A stretch of DNA of 64,000 nucleotides. It comes from an uncultured Fodinibius sp. Lineage in GTDB: Bacteria; Bacteroidota; Rhodothermia; Balneolales; Balneolaceae. The DNA is taken from assembly GCA_913056455.1 (NCBI GenBank), contig CAJXMJ010000001.1, positions 806,001 to 870,000 on the forward strand. Reading direction: 5' to 3'. Made by a program: the position numbers and the translations under genes. The notes beneath the pieces were generated by a model. That model did not search any database, had not been told where the DNA came from, and saw only the letters and a program-made list of their open reading frames with translations. Of this stretch, positions 8,001-16,300 are shown in pieces; positions within the stretch are counted from its first letter, which is position 1; each line of letters begins with the position of its first letter.

Positions 8001-9704
8001 ATGAAAAAATCGTTTCCCATTGCACTCATTGTGCTATTAGCGTTATCTACTTGGTCCTGCGAACAGCCGGAATCTCCCGATTTCCAGGTAACCAACCAGT
8101 TTGAGATTCCATTAACCATGGAAAAGACGTACCAGTTCCTTGGGGCTGACAATGCTCTTATCGATACGACCAAAGAAGATTTTGAGAATGTTTTTGAAAC
8201 CTCTGAGGATGGGTTAGTGAGGGTTGTTAAAGAACAGGAATTTAATTTTGGTGATCTGAATACTGCAATTCCGGATGTTAGTGTGCCATCCATAGAGATT
8301 GTAAATTTACCGGTTCCTCCAGCTGTAGGATCTCAAACCGTCTCGGAAAATGGAAGTTCGTCTATAGACAATAGCGCTTTTGAATTTCGGGATGCGAACC
8401 ATTTTGTTGGAATGGATGCAGGAGTGTTAAACTTAGCTATTACCAATGGTACTGATGTTTCGATCAATCTGGAAGTTAGTTTTCCTGAAGTTCAAGATCC
8501 CAATGGTTCTTCCTTGGTTATCACAATGGATAATATTTCATCCGGTGAAAGCATTTCGAATGCTGTTAGTTTAGCAGATCATCGTATCTATGCAGGTACG
8601 GATAATGAAATTGATTTTGAGATTACTGTTTCAACGAACAGTTCTTCGGTGCAAGGCGGTGATATTACAACCGAAGTGGGATTTGATAATTTGGGCATCA
8701 GCAGGGCAGAGGGATATATCGTTCCTAAAAATGTGCTGCTTAATGCAGATGCTACCGGGGACAGTGAGCTGGATGTTTTTAACGATAATGAGGCAGAGAT
8801 TACTAATATTGATGGGATTAGTGACATCTCTGATCATATTTCTGATATCACTTTTTCAAACCCCATATTAGGGACGCTCTATAATTCGAATCTGGGCGTG
8901 AATACAACTATTTATGCTGTAATTGCGGGGACCAAATCGAACGGTGATCCCGTTTATCTCTCGGGTGATCAAAATTCGCCGTACCAAGTGACTGCTTCAG
9001 AAATTCCAAATGCACTGACGGTTAACGGAGCGCCGGCAACCGAAGAGCAGGTGATAAAATTTTCGCTCGATGTTGTTGATAATCCAAGTCCCACCCAGGG
9101 AGAAGAAGGAAACAATGAGTTTAATGCCAGCAATGCCAACACCTCGGCATTCTTTAGCAATCTGCCTACTTCCATTCGATTTGTTGGAGTTGCGCGCGTA
9201 AATAATCAGGAAGTAGCAGGGACCATTGTAAACCCGGTTATTTTTGATCCGAAATTAAATGTAGAGCTCCCCTTCAATTTTTCTGCCAATAAGGCCACGT
9301 ATCAAGATACTGTCGATGCCGATTTAAGTGATCTCCCGGAGCCGGATGAAGATCGCAAGCTTTCCGAGGCCACTATTACGATCAATTATACCAATGGATT
9401 GCCGCTTGATTTAACTCTAAATGTAATGATGCTGGATGCAAACGGGAATGTGGTCACTTCGAAAGATGCTATTGCCGTAGATGGAGCATCAACAGATGAT
9501 GATGGTTTTGTCTCTGATGCAGCCCAAAGTGAATATGAGGTAAGCTTTTCTGAGAACGAGATGAGTGATTTGCACCGTACGAGATCTATGGTCATGGATA
9601 TCACTATTAATACGCCACAGCAACAGTCGGTGAGTTTAAGAGAGAACGACGCTGTATCCTTTAAGGTGAAAGTGAGAGCTGGCATAACCTCAACAATTAA
9701 TTAA
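8001..9704 (+). CDS. Large secreted lipoprotein of unknown function
   Basis: A 567-residue protein starting with a lipoprotein signal peptide: a basic MKK, a hydrophobic core and a lipobox-like STWSC with Cys20. The mature part is acidic, rich in Ser, Asn, Asp and Val, and reads as beta-rich (many alternating hydrophobic residues, for example DISDHISDITFSNPILGTLY). No enzymatic motif is visible. It is followed 19 bases later by an outer-membrane barrel gene on the same strand, so the two may form a surface complex or be co-transcribed. I do not recognise the family. The protein probably faces the periplasm or cell surface. Confidence 0.8.
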   Translation: MKKSFPIALIVLLALSTWSCEQPESPDFQVTNQFEIPLTMEKTYQFLGADNALIDTTKEDFENVFETSEDGLVRVVKEQEFNFGDLNTAIPDVSVPSIEIVNLPVPPAVGSQTVSENGSSSIDNSAFEFRDANHFVGMDAGVLNLAITNGTDVSINLEVSFPEVQDPNGSSLVITMDNISSGESISNAVSLADHRIYAGTDNEIDFEITVSTNSSSVQGGDITTEVGFDNLGISRAEGYIVPKNVLLNADATGDSELDVFNDNEAEITNIDGISDISDHISDITFSNPILGTLYNSNLGVNTTIYAVIAGTKSNGDPVYLSGDQNSPYQVTASEIPNALTVNGAPATEEQVIKFSLDVVDNPSPTQGEEGNNEFNASNANTSAFFSNLPTSIRFVGVARVNNQEVAGTIVNPVIFDPKLNVELPFNFSANKATYQDTVDADLSDLPEPDEDRKLSEATITINYTNGLPLDLTLNVMMLDANGNVVTSKDAIAVDGASTDDDGFVSDAAQSEYEVSFSENEMSDLHRTRSMVMDITINTPQQQSVSLRENDAVSFKVKVRAGITSTIN

Positions 9705-9723
9705 AGGGAAAACGATTAATACG

Positions 9724-11214
9724 ATGAATTATTTAAAGCAATTAGCGTCAATTCTCATAGTAACAGTATTGGTTATTGGTTGGGGATCTTCAGTAAAGGC
9801 ACAATCGGGCCATTATTCGGCCAAAAGTTTGGGAATGGGAGGCACCGGTACGGCATATCTGGATACCTATCACGCAAATTTCGTAAATCCTGCGAATCTC
9901 ATGCTCAACGCAGATTCCAAGCCTTCAACTTCAATTGGCTTGTTGGGAGGAATCTCAGCAACGGCAGGAGGACCATTGTTAAACATTTCAGCATATAATA
10001 AACATTTTACTACCGGTGATGTCGTAGGTGTTGAGGCTCTTGACGATTGGTTCGGCTCGGCCATGGATAACAGCAGGGCTATGGGAATGGAAGTTGGGGT
10101 GATACCCATTGCCGGCGCTTGGCGTGGAGAAAAAGTGGCAATAAGTCTGGCTTTTCGCAATAGGGTGCTATTTTCCGGATTTGTTAACAGGGGATTTTCT
10201 GAAGTGTTGCTCTCAGGTATAAGCCAAGAACGATTTTCTGAGCCGGAACCCATAAACTTTAGTAGCAAGGGCGTAGCATTTAGTGAACTTTCGGCCGGAC
10301 TGTCGTTACGGCTGATGGAGCTTCCTTCCCTTCCTGGTATTGGCAAAAATGTAAAAGTGTTTGCGGGTGTTGCACCGAAATATCTCATCCCGCATTACAC
10401 CTCAAGTATTGATTTCAATTCTACCTTACAAGTTACCGACAACGAAGTAATTCATGATTTTTCGTATACGTTCTCATCAGTAGGAGAATTAACTGATCAA
10501 TTTGAGGATTACTATCAAGCTCGACAAGACCCAAACTTTAATGGTGAAATTGGAGATTTTGTGGACCCGGACGGAACAAGCTTTTCGGAAATAAAGGGTT
10601 CAGGTTTTGGGGTTGATGTAGGTGGGACCGTAGAAATGGATTTAGCCGGTCCTCTTAGAGCGGCTTTCTTCTGGATTGAAGGAGAGAAAAAGTTGCGAGT
10701 AGGCCTTTCAGTAACGGATATCGGAAGTATAACGTACGATAATAATGCCGGACAGTATTCGGCGGATGAAACCTTTACCTGGGATGGGATTGATATTGAA
10801 GATGGATTATCTGATAATTTTGCCGATAGCGTGCAGCAAGAGATCTATCAAAATTATGAGCCCTCGGATGATAAAAGTATTACCGAAAAGCTTCCTACGA
10901 AGGTTAACTTTGGAGCACAACTACAAGCGGGTAAGTTGAGTGTTGCTTTTGATTTGCAGAAAGGTCTGTACGAAACAGCAATGAATAGCCCTCGTGTGGC
11001 TTTAGGACTTGGAGCTGAATATAAGCTGTTTAATATTGTACCATTGCGAGCAGGGTACCGAACAGGGGGATTAACCTCATCGAGTATTACCTTTGGGACG
11101 GGTGTTGAATTGCGTAATTTCGAGTTTACGGTGGCCGGTTTAACAGTTCCTAATTCCGAAAACAGAGGCTCTGGTATAGGTGGAGCCTGGAGTGGTCTGG
11201 TAATTCGATTTTAA
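9724..11214 (+). CDS. Outer-membrane beta-barrel protein (DUF5723-like)
   Basis: A 496-residue protein with a classical signal peptide (about 1-26, cleavage after VKAQ). The mature N-terminus SAKSLGMGGTGTAYLDTYHA and NPANLML matches the 'MGMGGTG.A......NPA' start common to FadL/PorV/DUF5723 barrels of Bacteroidota. Amphipathic strands recur through the sequence, and it ends in a strand with terminal Phe (WSGLVIRF), the usual barrel insertion signal. Function is unknown in this family. Co-directional with the lipoprotein upstream (19 bases). The downstream gene is convergent. Confidence 0.8.
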   Translation: MNYLKQLASILIVTVLVIGWGSSVKAQSGHYSAKSLGMGGTGTAYLDTYHANFVNPANLMLNADSKPSTSIGLLGGISATAGGPLLNISAYNKHFTTGDVVGVEALDDWFGSAMDNSRAMGMEVGVIPIAGAWRGEKVAISLAFRNRVLFSGFVNRGFSEVLLSGISQERFSEPEPINFSSKGVAFSELSAGLSLRLMELPSLPGIGKNVKVFAGVAPKYLIPHYTSSIDFNSTLQVTDNEVIHDFSYTFSSVGELTDQFEDYYQARQDPNFNGEIGDFVDPDGTSFSEIKGSGFGVDVGGTVEMDLAGPLRAAFFWIEGEKKLRVGLSVTDIGSITYDNNAGQYSADETFTWDGIDIEDGLSDNFADSVQQEIYQNYEPSDDKSITEKLPTKVNFGAQLQAGKLSVAFDLQKGLYETAMNSPRVALGLGAEYKLFNIVPLRAGYRTGGLTSSSITFGTGVELRNFEFTVAGLTVPNSENRGSGIGGAWSGLVIRF

Positions 11215-11236
11215 GATATACGAGGTTACGAGGTTT

Positions 11237-12328
11237 TTAGTTAAACCTATTGATATCTACTTCCGGATATAGGGGGATATTGTTGATAAGATGATCGGCA
11301 TAATGCTCGGCAAGAAATTTGCCCAAAAGGAGGCCTTTTGATCCAAATCCTGAGAACAGATGAAGGTTGGAATAGGCTGGATGAATGCCTAAAATAGGTT
11401 TGTAATTGGGCGTAGAGGTTCGAACGCCGGCCCATTGGTCAATGACTTTGGAATGACCTTCGAGTTGGGGAAGTGTTCTCCGCAACCGTTTTCTAAGATA
11501 TGATTCTCCTTCCCCATCGGGATTTAGATGCGTAAAATCATGTTCATAAGTGCTGCCCTGTATAAAGGTATCTTCTTCACCTAAATTGGCAATATATCCC
11601 AGGCTCGAAATTGAGTGAGAGAAAGAGAGGGATCCTCTTTTTTTCTTAAATTTGGCCAATTGGCCCTTAATATTTTCGAGAGGTATCCAGTCCCAAAAAG
11701 GAGAGGTTGCAATCGTATGTCCTGTTGCAAAAACCAATTGATTTGCTTTTATGGTGGTCTCCTCGAGTTCAAGAAGCCAATAACCATCTTCTGCAATGGG
11801 ATAGGGGTGTTCTCCGCAAATTATTTTGATTTCCTCATTTTCTAAATAACGGGCATAAGCTTTAATATAAGATCCGATATCCACCGTTAAGCCGATGGGC
11901 AGCCATAGTCCCCCGTCGACACAGTTGATACCCGGATGTATTTCCTGAATCTCTCCCTCGCTTTTCCATTGGCACCAGCCATCTGGCCAAGTGGTATTTT
12001 CGTGTTGCTCTTTCATTTTTTGTGCCATCTTTTCCAACAGGGCGGGACGAAGCAATCCATTATTCCGGTAAAAGCTGGTATTGGAGTGAGACTGAACTTT
12101 TTCCAAATTAGCGCTAATAGCTTCATAGCACTGCTCCGCCTTCCACGTTTTTTTAGCTCTTCGGCCTGTAGCGGGATTCACTAAGCCCCCGGGAGTCCCT
12201 GAAGCACCTGCACCGATGGTTTCCTTTTCAACGATGATGCTACTTAAATCATGTTCGGCTAACGCATCAGCCAGTGAAAGTCCGGCAATTCCGGCTCCGA
12301 GAATGCAATAATCTGTTTGGTGCGGCAT
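11237..12328 (-). CDS. FAD-dependent oxidoreductase, DAO family, MnmC2-like
   Basis: A 363-residue flavoprotein with an N-terminal dinucleotide fold (ILGAGIAGLSLADALA, GxGxxG at 10-15) and an IVEKETIGAGASG segment, the D-amino-acid oxidase (DAO) pattern. The C-terminal half (IKGQLAKF, FIQGSTYEHDF, QWAGVRTSTPNYKPILG, FSGFGSKGLLLGKFLAEH) resembles the FAD domain of MnmC, which removes the carboxymethyl group of cmnm5U34 in tRNA. The MnmC methyltransferase domain is absent. The start is 2 bases after the pncA stop, so it is the third gene of the pncB-pncA unit. A stand-alone MnmC2-like role or a glycine/amine oxidase role are both possible. Confidence 0.75.
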   Translation of the reverse strand: MPHQTDYCILGAGIAGLSLADALAEHDLSSIIVEKETIGAGASGTPGGLVNPATGRRAKKTWKAEQCYEAISANLEKVQSHSNTSFYRNNGLLRPALLEKMAQKMKEQHENTTWPDGWCQWKSEGEIQEIHPGINCVDGGLWLPIGLTVDIGSYIKAYARYLENEEIKIICGEHPYPIAEDGYWLLELEETTIKANQLVFATGHTIATSPFWDWIPLENIKGQLAKFKKKRGSLSFSHSISSLGYIANLGEEDTFIQGSTYEHDFTHLNPDGEGESYLRKRLRRTLPQLEGHSKVIDQWAGVRTSTPNYKPILGIHPAYSNLHLFSGFGSKGLLLGKFLAEHYADHLINNIPLYPEVDINRFN

Positions 12329-12330
12329 GC

Positions 12331-12957
12331 TTAGGTGAGCAATTCTTTTGAAGTAACTTTTTGGGCGCCCTGATCAAGCATTTCATTCCAGGCCTTATCC
12401 ACAGATCCTTCAATATCAATTCCTTTAACGGCATCTTCGACTACATAAACGTTAAATCCTTCTTTGATGCCGTCAACAACAGACCATTTAACACAGAAAT
12501 CGGTTGCCAATCCCACGGCATAGAGTGTATCAATATTACGTTCTCTAAGGTAACCGGTAAGTCCGGTTGTGGTTTCGTCATCATTTTCAAAGAAAGCAGA
12601 GTAGGAGTCGATATCTTTACGAAAACCTTTGCGGATAATTAATTGAGATCGGTTGGTTTTAAGATCGGGATGGAAATTAGCTCCCTGACTGCTTTGCACA
12701 CAGTGGTCGGGCCATAGCACCTGTTTGCCGTATGACATTTCAATCGTTTCAAATGGTTCTTTTCCTTCGTGGGATGAGGCGAAAGAGGAATGTCCTTCGG
12801 GATGCCAGTCCTGGGTCTGGATAACGATATCAAACTGTTCGGAAAGTTTGTTGATAGTTGGAATAATCTGGTCGCCGTTTGGAACTTCAAGCGCTCCGCC
12901 CGGACAGAAATCGTTTTGAACATCAACAATCAAAAGAGCTTTCATAGTACTATTCAT
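12331..12957 (-). CDS. pncA: Nicotinamidase
   Basis: PncA hydrolyses nicotinamide to nicotinate in the NAD salvage pathway. The isochorismatase-fold catalytic triad is visible as Asp12 (VDVQNDF), Lys110 (IIRKGF) and Cys155 (ATDFCVKW), and the metal site as Asp50, His52 (QDWHPEGHSSF) and His85 (WPDHCVQ). Its first ATG overlaps the pncB end by 8 bases; the alternative ATG at 12945 (MKALLIVDVQNDF) would leave a 4-base gap and gives the more usual N-terminus. With pncB upstream, the two enzymes make a complete nicotinamide-to-NaMN route. Confidence 0.95.
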   Translation of the reverse strand: MNSTMKALLIVDVQNDFCPGGALEVPNGDQIIPTINKLSEQFDIVIQTQDWHPEGHSSFASSHEGKEPFETIEMSYGKQVLWPDHCVQSSQGANFHPDLKTNRSQLIIRKGFRKDIDSYSAFFENDDETTTGLTGYLRERNIDTLYAVGLATDFCVKWSVVDGIKEGFNVYVVEDAVKGIDIEGSVDKAWNEMLDQGAQKVTSKELLT

Positions 12958-14392
12958 AACCTTCGTTTTTCATTTTTTGGGTTAGATTGTCGCGTAAATT
13001 CATCAACTTTTTGCTAATTCCCACTTTATAAATGTGAGGATTATCAAAACGTTTATGCTCAGGAATTAATTTAGTTAGTCTTTGCTGCGCATATGAAGCA
13101 CTTTCTTTCGGGGTGGGAATATCGATAGTCAACTCCCCATCTTGCATTACCTTGGTTAGCAAATATTCTGCATTAAAAGTAGTTACCGTTGCGTGTTTGG
13201 CAGGGTAGTAAGGATGGTAAATAGTTTCTACATTTTCTTCATTCTCAAGGACAATTCCATCCCCATAAAAAGTGCCGTCGTCACCGCTGTATCGAATAAC
13301 TTTCTTACGTCCCGGAAGCGTTATTTTCTCAATATTTTCAGATATTTTTAATTTTGGGACATCGTTGACCGTGGCCAGTTTATAGACCCCGTCTAAGGCA
13401 GGACTGTCTTGTCCGGTAACGAGACGTGTGCCAACACCAAAAAGATCAATAGGGGCATCCTGACTTATCAAACTTTTAATAAGCCGTTCGTCAAGTTGAT
13501 TCGATGCTGCAATTTTAACGTATTCCAATCCGGCTTCATCAAGCTGTTTTCGGGACTGTCGGGAGAAATAAGCTAAGTCACCGCTATCTAATCGAATTCC
13601 TTTTAATTTATGTCCTTTTTCCTCCAGCTCCTTAGCTACTTTAATCGCATTGGGTACTCCACTGTTGAGTGTGTCATAGGTGTCGACCAAAAGAATGCAA
13701 TCATCCGGATAATATTCTGCATACTTGCGAAAAGCAGTGAGCTCATCGTCAAAGGATTGTATCCAGGAGTGTGCCATGGTACCACTTGCGGGGATATCAT
13801 CTCTGAAAGAACTGTAAACATTAGAGGTCGCCTCAACGCCGCCAATATAAGCAGCCTTACTTGCTTGAATGCCGCCATATCCCTGGGCTCGTCGCAATCC
13901 AAAATCGAGCACCTTGCGATTACCTGCGGCATATTTCATTCGGGAAGCTTTTGTGGCTATAAGCGACTCAAAATTCAAGATATTCAACAGTAATGTTTCT
14001 AAAATTTGAGACTCGATTATGCTTCCCTCTACGCGGACGATAGGTTCGCGCGGGAAAATGATTTCCCCCTCTTTTGCTGAATAAATATCTACTGTTAGTT
14101 CAAAGTCACGGAGGTAATTAAGAAAATCCTGTCGAAAACCCTGTTCGGCCAGGTATGCTATTTCATCTTCATGAAAGCGAAAGTTTTTTAAGGTTTTAAG
14201 TAGGTCAGCAATACCCGCAAAAATAACATATCCCCCTTCAAAAGGAATATCGCGAAAGAAATAGTCAAAGCTGGCTTTTTCATCTTGTCTGCCTGCTAAA
14301 AAGTATCCCTGAGCCATGGTAAGCTCATAGTAATCGGTATATAGAGCAGGACGTTCAAGCAGTGTTGTATGGTCGGATTTGACTAAAGTCAT
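12950..14392 (-). CDS. pncB: Nicotinate phosphoribosyltransferase
   Basis: It converts nicotinate and PRPP (ATP-stimulated) to nicotinate mononucleotide. The N-terminus ALYTDYYELTMAQGYF, the GGVEATSNVYSSF segment and the phosphoribosyl region IRLDSGDLAYFSRQSRK are typical; LFGVGTRLVTGQDSPALDGVYKL follows. The open frame reaches a TTG at 14425, but that lies in a promoter-like TATCTTTG box. ATG 14392 has AGGA 8 bases upstream and yields a normal 480-residue protein, so I use it. First gene of the pncB-pncA-FAD oxidoreductase unit. Confidence 0.95.
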   Translation of the reverse strand: MTLVKSDHTTLLERPALYTDYYELTMAQGYFLAGRQDEKASFDYFFRDIPFEGGYVIFAGIADLLKTLKNFRFHEDEIAYLAEQGFRQDFLNYLRDFELTVDIYSAKEGEIIFPREPIVRVEGSIIESQILETLLLNILNFESLIATKASRMKYAAGNRKVLDFGLRRAQGYGGIQASKAAYIGGVEATSNVYSSFRDDIPASGTMAHSWIQSFDDELTAFRKYAEYYPDDCILLVDTYDTLNSGVPNAIKVAKELEEKGHKLKGIRLDSGDLAYFSRQSRKQLDEAGLEYVKIAASNQLDERLIKSLISQDAPIDLFGVGTRLVTGQDSPALDGVYKLATVNDVPKLKISENIEKITLPGRKKVIRYSGDDGTFYGDGIVLENEENVETIYHPYYPAKHATVTTFNAEYLLTKVMQDGELTIDIPTPKESASYAQQRLTKLIPEHKRFDNPHIYKVGISKKLMNLRDNLTQKMKNEGYE

Positions 14393-14422
14393 AATATTTT
14401 TCCTGTTATAATTGAAACCAAC

Positions 14423-14430
14423 CAAAGATA
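14423..14430 (-). promoter_or_regulatory. Promoter -7 element before pncB
   Basis: On the minus strand 14430-14423 reads TATCTTTG, an exact match to the Bacteroidota -7 consensus TAnnTTTG. It lies 30 bases before the pncB ATG at 14392. A clear TTG at the -33 position is not present (TTA at about 21 bases spacing). It supports the shorter pncB start. Confidence 0.5.
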
Positions 14431-14607
14431 ACTAATACAATAAAGAAGCTGTAACCATTTTGGTGATTAATTGATTGTCTAAATAAGGTTGACTTAGCTC
14501 GTAACAGAAATACATATTGCCCCTGTTTCTCTGATTGATACATCAAATTCAGGTTTTTGATAGGATAAAAACAGGTATTTTATATCTGCAAAGGCGGTTA
14601 AAATTTG

Positions 14608-14615
14608 TATCTTTG
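14608..14615 (+). promoter_or_regulatory. Promoter -7 element before the Ig-like lipoprotein gene
   Basis: 14608-14615 is TATCTTTG, an exact TAnnTTTG match, 26 bases before the ATG at 14642. No good TTG is found about 19-20 bases upstream. The same octamer occurs on the opposite strand at 14430-14423 before pncB, so this 250-base region seems to hold divergent promoters. Confidence 0.45.
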
Positions 14616-14641
14616 CACCGAAATTTTACTAACGGTGAATA

Positions 14642-16273
14642 ATGATATTTGTGAATTATAATAGCAGTTGGATTATTGCCATACTGGTCTTAGTGGGAGC
14701 AATGCTTGTAAGTTGCGCTACTCCTACATCTCCGACAGGCGGCCCTCCGGATAAAAAGGGGCCCGAAATTATACGTACTGAACCGGAAACCGGAACTACA
14801 AATTTCAGCGGACAAAGTATTACGCTTCATTTTTCTGAGTTTGTAGAACGGTCTTCGCTCAATCAAGCAATTGTCATCGAGCCTGATATCGGTATTTCTT
14901 ATAATATCGACTGGGGACGAAAATCTGCCGAAGTGCAATTCGATAGGCAAATTCCTGATTCGACAACGCTTATTCTTACAGTTGGGACTGATTTGACTGA
15001 TACCAATAACAACGGAATGTCTTCTCCTAAAAAGATTGCCGTTTCTACCGGTTCTGAAATCGACAAGGGAGAAATTGTTGGAAAAATTATTGAGGCAGAA
15101 ACGGGAGAAGGGGAAGAAGGTAAACGTATTCTACTGTATCGTGAACCTTATGATTTGACTAAAAAAGCCGATTACATTGCTTCTACTGATACGTCGGGCC
15201 AATTTAACTTCTCGTACCTTCCACAGGGCAAATTTAAGCTCTTTTGGGTGGATGATCGGAATAGAAATAAAATTTGGGATCCGCGGCAGGAAAGAGCTCA
15301 ACCTTTTAAAAAAGAATTTGTGACATTGGAAAAGGAGGATGAAGATACGCTGGGAACGTTATTTTCTACATCAGTAGATACTACAGAACCGACCTTACAA
15401 GGGGTAGGGTTATTTTCCTCAAACCGTATGCGTATGCGGTTTAGTGAAGATATTGTATTATCTGACAGTGCCGATATAGTCATCACGGATACGCTGGGGA
15501 ACAAATACAGTCCCGCCTGGCCGTTATATATACAACCGAGTGAACCCTATATCTTATTTGCCCACAGCGGAGATACGCTTTCTCCGGAAGCGAGTTATAG
15601 TGTTAATACAACGGGTATTTTTGACGGATCTGAAAACCCTGTCGCTGATTATACAGGGTCTTTTACAGGTTCTGCACAAGAAGATACCACGCAACAAAGA
15701 ATCATAAAGAGAAATACTGTGTCGGGGTATTATCCCGGGGAGTCATTTGAAATCACGTATGCCAAACCCATTAATGAGCCTACAATTACGGACTCACTTA
15801 AAGTTGTGGAGGGAGATTCTCTTATCGATTCGTGGTCCAATGTTGATATTGAGCAAAATGTATTGCGTATAAATCCCGGTGAACAGTGGAAAGACGGGGT
15901 AGAGTACGAGGTGAGAGTTTGGGATCCTGCTGTCGAGGATTATCGCAAGTTTGATCCGCAAATCTGGCATTCGCCCCAGATGGGAGCATTGAATGTTATG
16001 ATGGAAGATTCGACCCTGAAAAACGTACGATTGCGCATTGAAAATGAGGAATCAGGTTTCGAAAGGGATACATTATTTACAGACCAGGTTGAAATCGATA
16101 ATTTACCGACGCTTAGTTATAAGGTAACGGTGTATCACGATAGAAATACCAACGGCCGTTGGGATTACGGGCAGATAGATCCTTATGTACAGCCCGAACC
16201 TTACTATATTAGAAAACAGGTTCCGGTTGAAAAAGGACTCACCGGAGATCTTACCATTGAATTTCCTAATTAG
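14642..16273 (+). CDS. Ig-like (Big_5/SbsA-type) domain lipoprotein
   Basis: A 543-residue protein with a lipoprotein signal peptide (hydrophobic core IIAILVLVGAMLVSC, lipobox LVSC) and a flexible SPTGGPPDKKGP start. The first mature domain (EIIRTEPETGTTNF, ITLHFSEFVERSS, VGTDLTDTNNNGMS) matches the bacterial Ig-like Big_5 fold, with calcium-like Asp/Asn loops. Later parts (FNFSYLPQGKFKLFWVDDRN, YHDRNTNGRWDYG) resemble carboxypeptidase-regulatory-like modules. Such lipoproteins are frequent in Bacteroidota and of unknown function, probably surface or periplasmic. It is followed 27 bases later by mprF. Confidence 0.8.
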   Translation: MIFVNYNSSWIIAILVLVGAMLVSCATPTSPTGGPPDKKGPEIIRTEPETGTTNFSGQSITLHFSEFVERSSLNQAIVIEPDIGISYNIDWGRKSAEVQFDRQIPDSTTLILTVGTDLTDTNNNGMSSPKKIAVSTGSEIDKGEIVGKIIEAETGEGEEGKRILLYREPYDLTKKADYIASTDTSGQFNFSYLPQGKFKLFWVDDRNRNKIWDPRQERAQPFKKEFVTLEKEDEDTLGTLFSTSVDTTEPTLQGVGLFSSNRMRMRFSEDIVLSDSADIVITDTLGNKYSPAWPLYIQPSEPYILFAHSGDTLSPEASYSVNTTGIFDGSENPVADYTGSFTGSAQEDTTQQRIIKRNTVSGYYPGESFEITYAKPINEPTITDSLKVVEGDSLIDSWSNVDIEQNVLRINPGEQWKDGVEYEVRVWDPAVEDYRKFDPQIWHSPQMGALNVMMEDSTLKNVRLRIENEESGFERDTLFTDQVEIDNLPTLSYKVTVYHDRNTNGRWDYGQIDPYVQPEPYYIRKQVPVEKGLTGDLTIEFPN

Positions 16274-16300
16274 ATCAGAACTTGTAGTCTCTAATTTTTG

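Noticed and set aside
9870-10388. 172-codon minus-strand ORF
   Set aside because: It lies fully inside the plus-strand outer-membrane protein gene with clear family features and a signal peptide; the antisense frame has no start context or motif.
11217-11240. Direct repeat TACGAGGT-TACGAGGT after the barrel gene
   Set aside because: Two short copies only and no partner elsewhere in the window; not enough for an attachment site.
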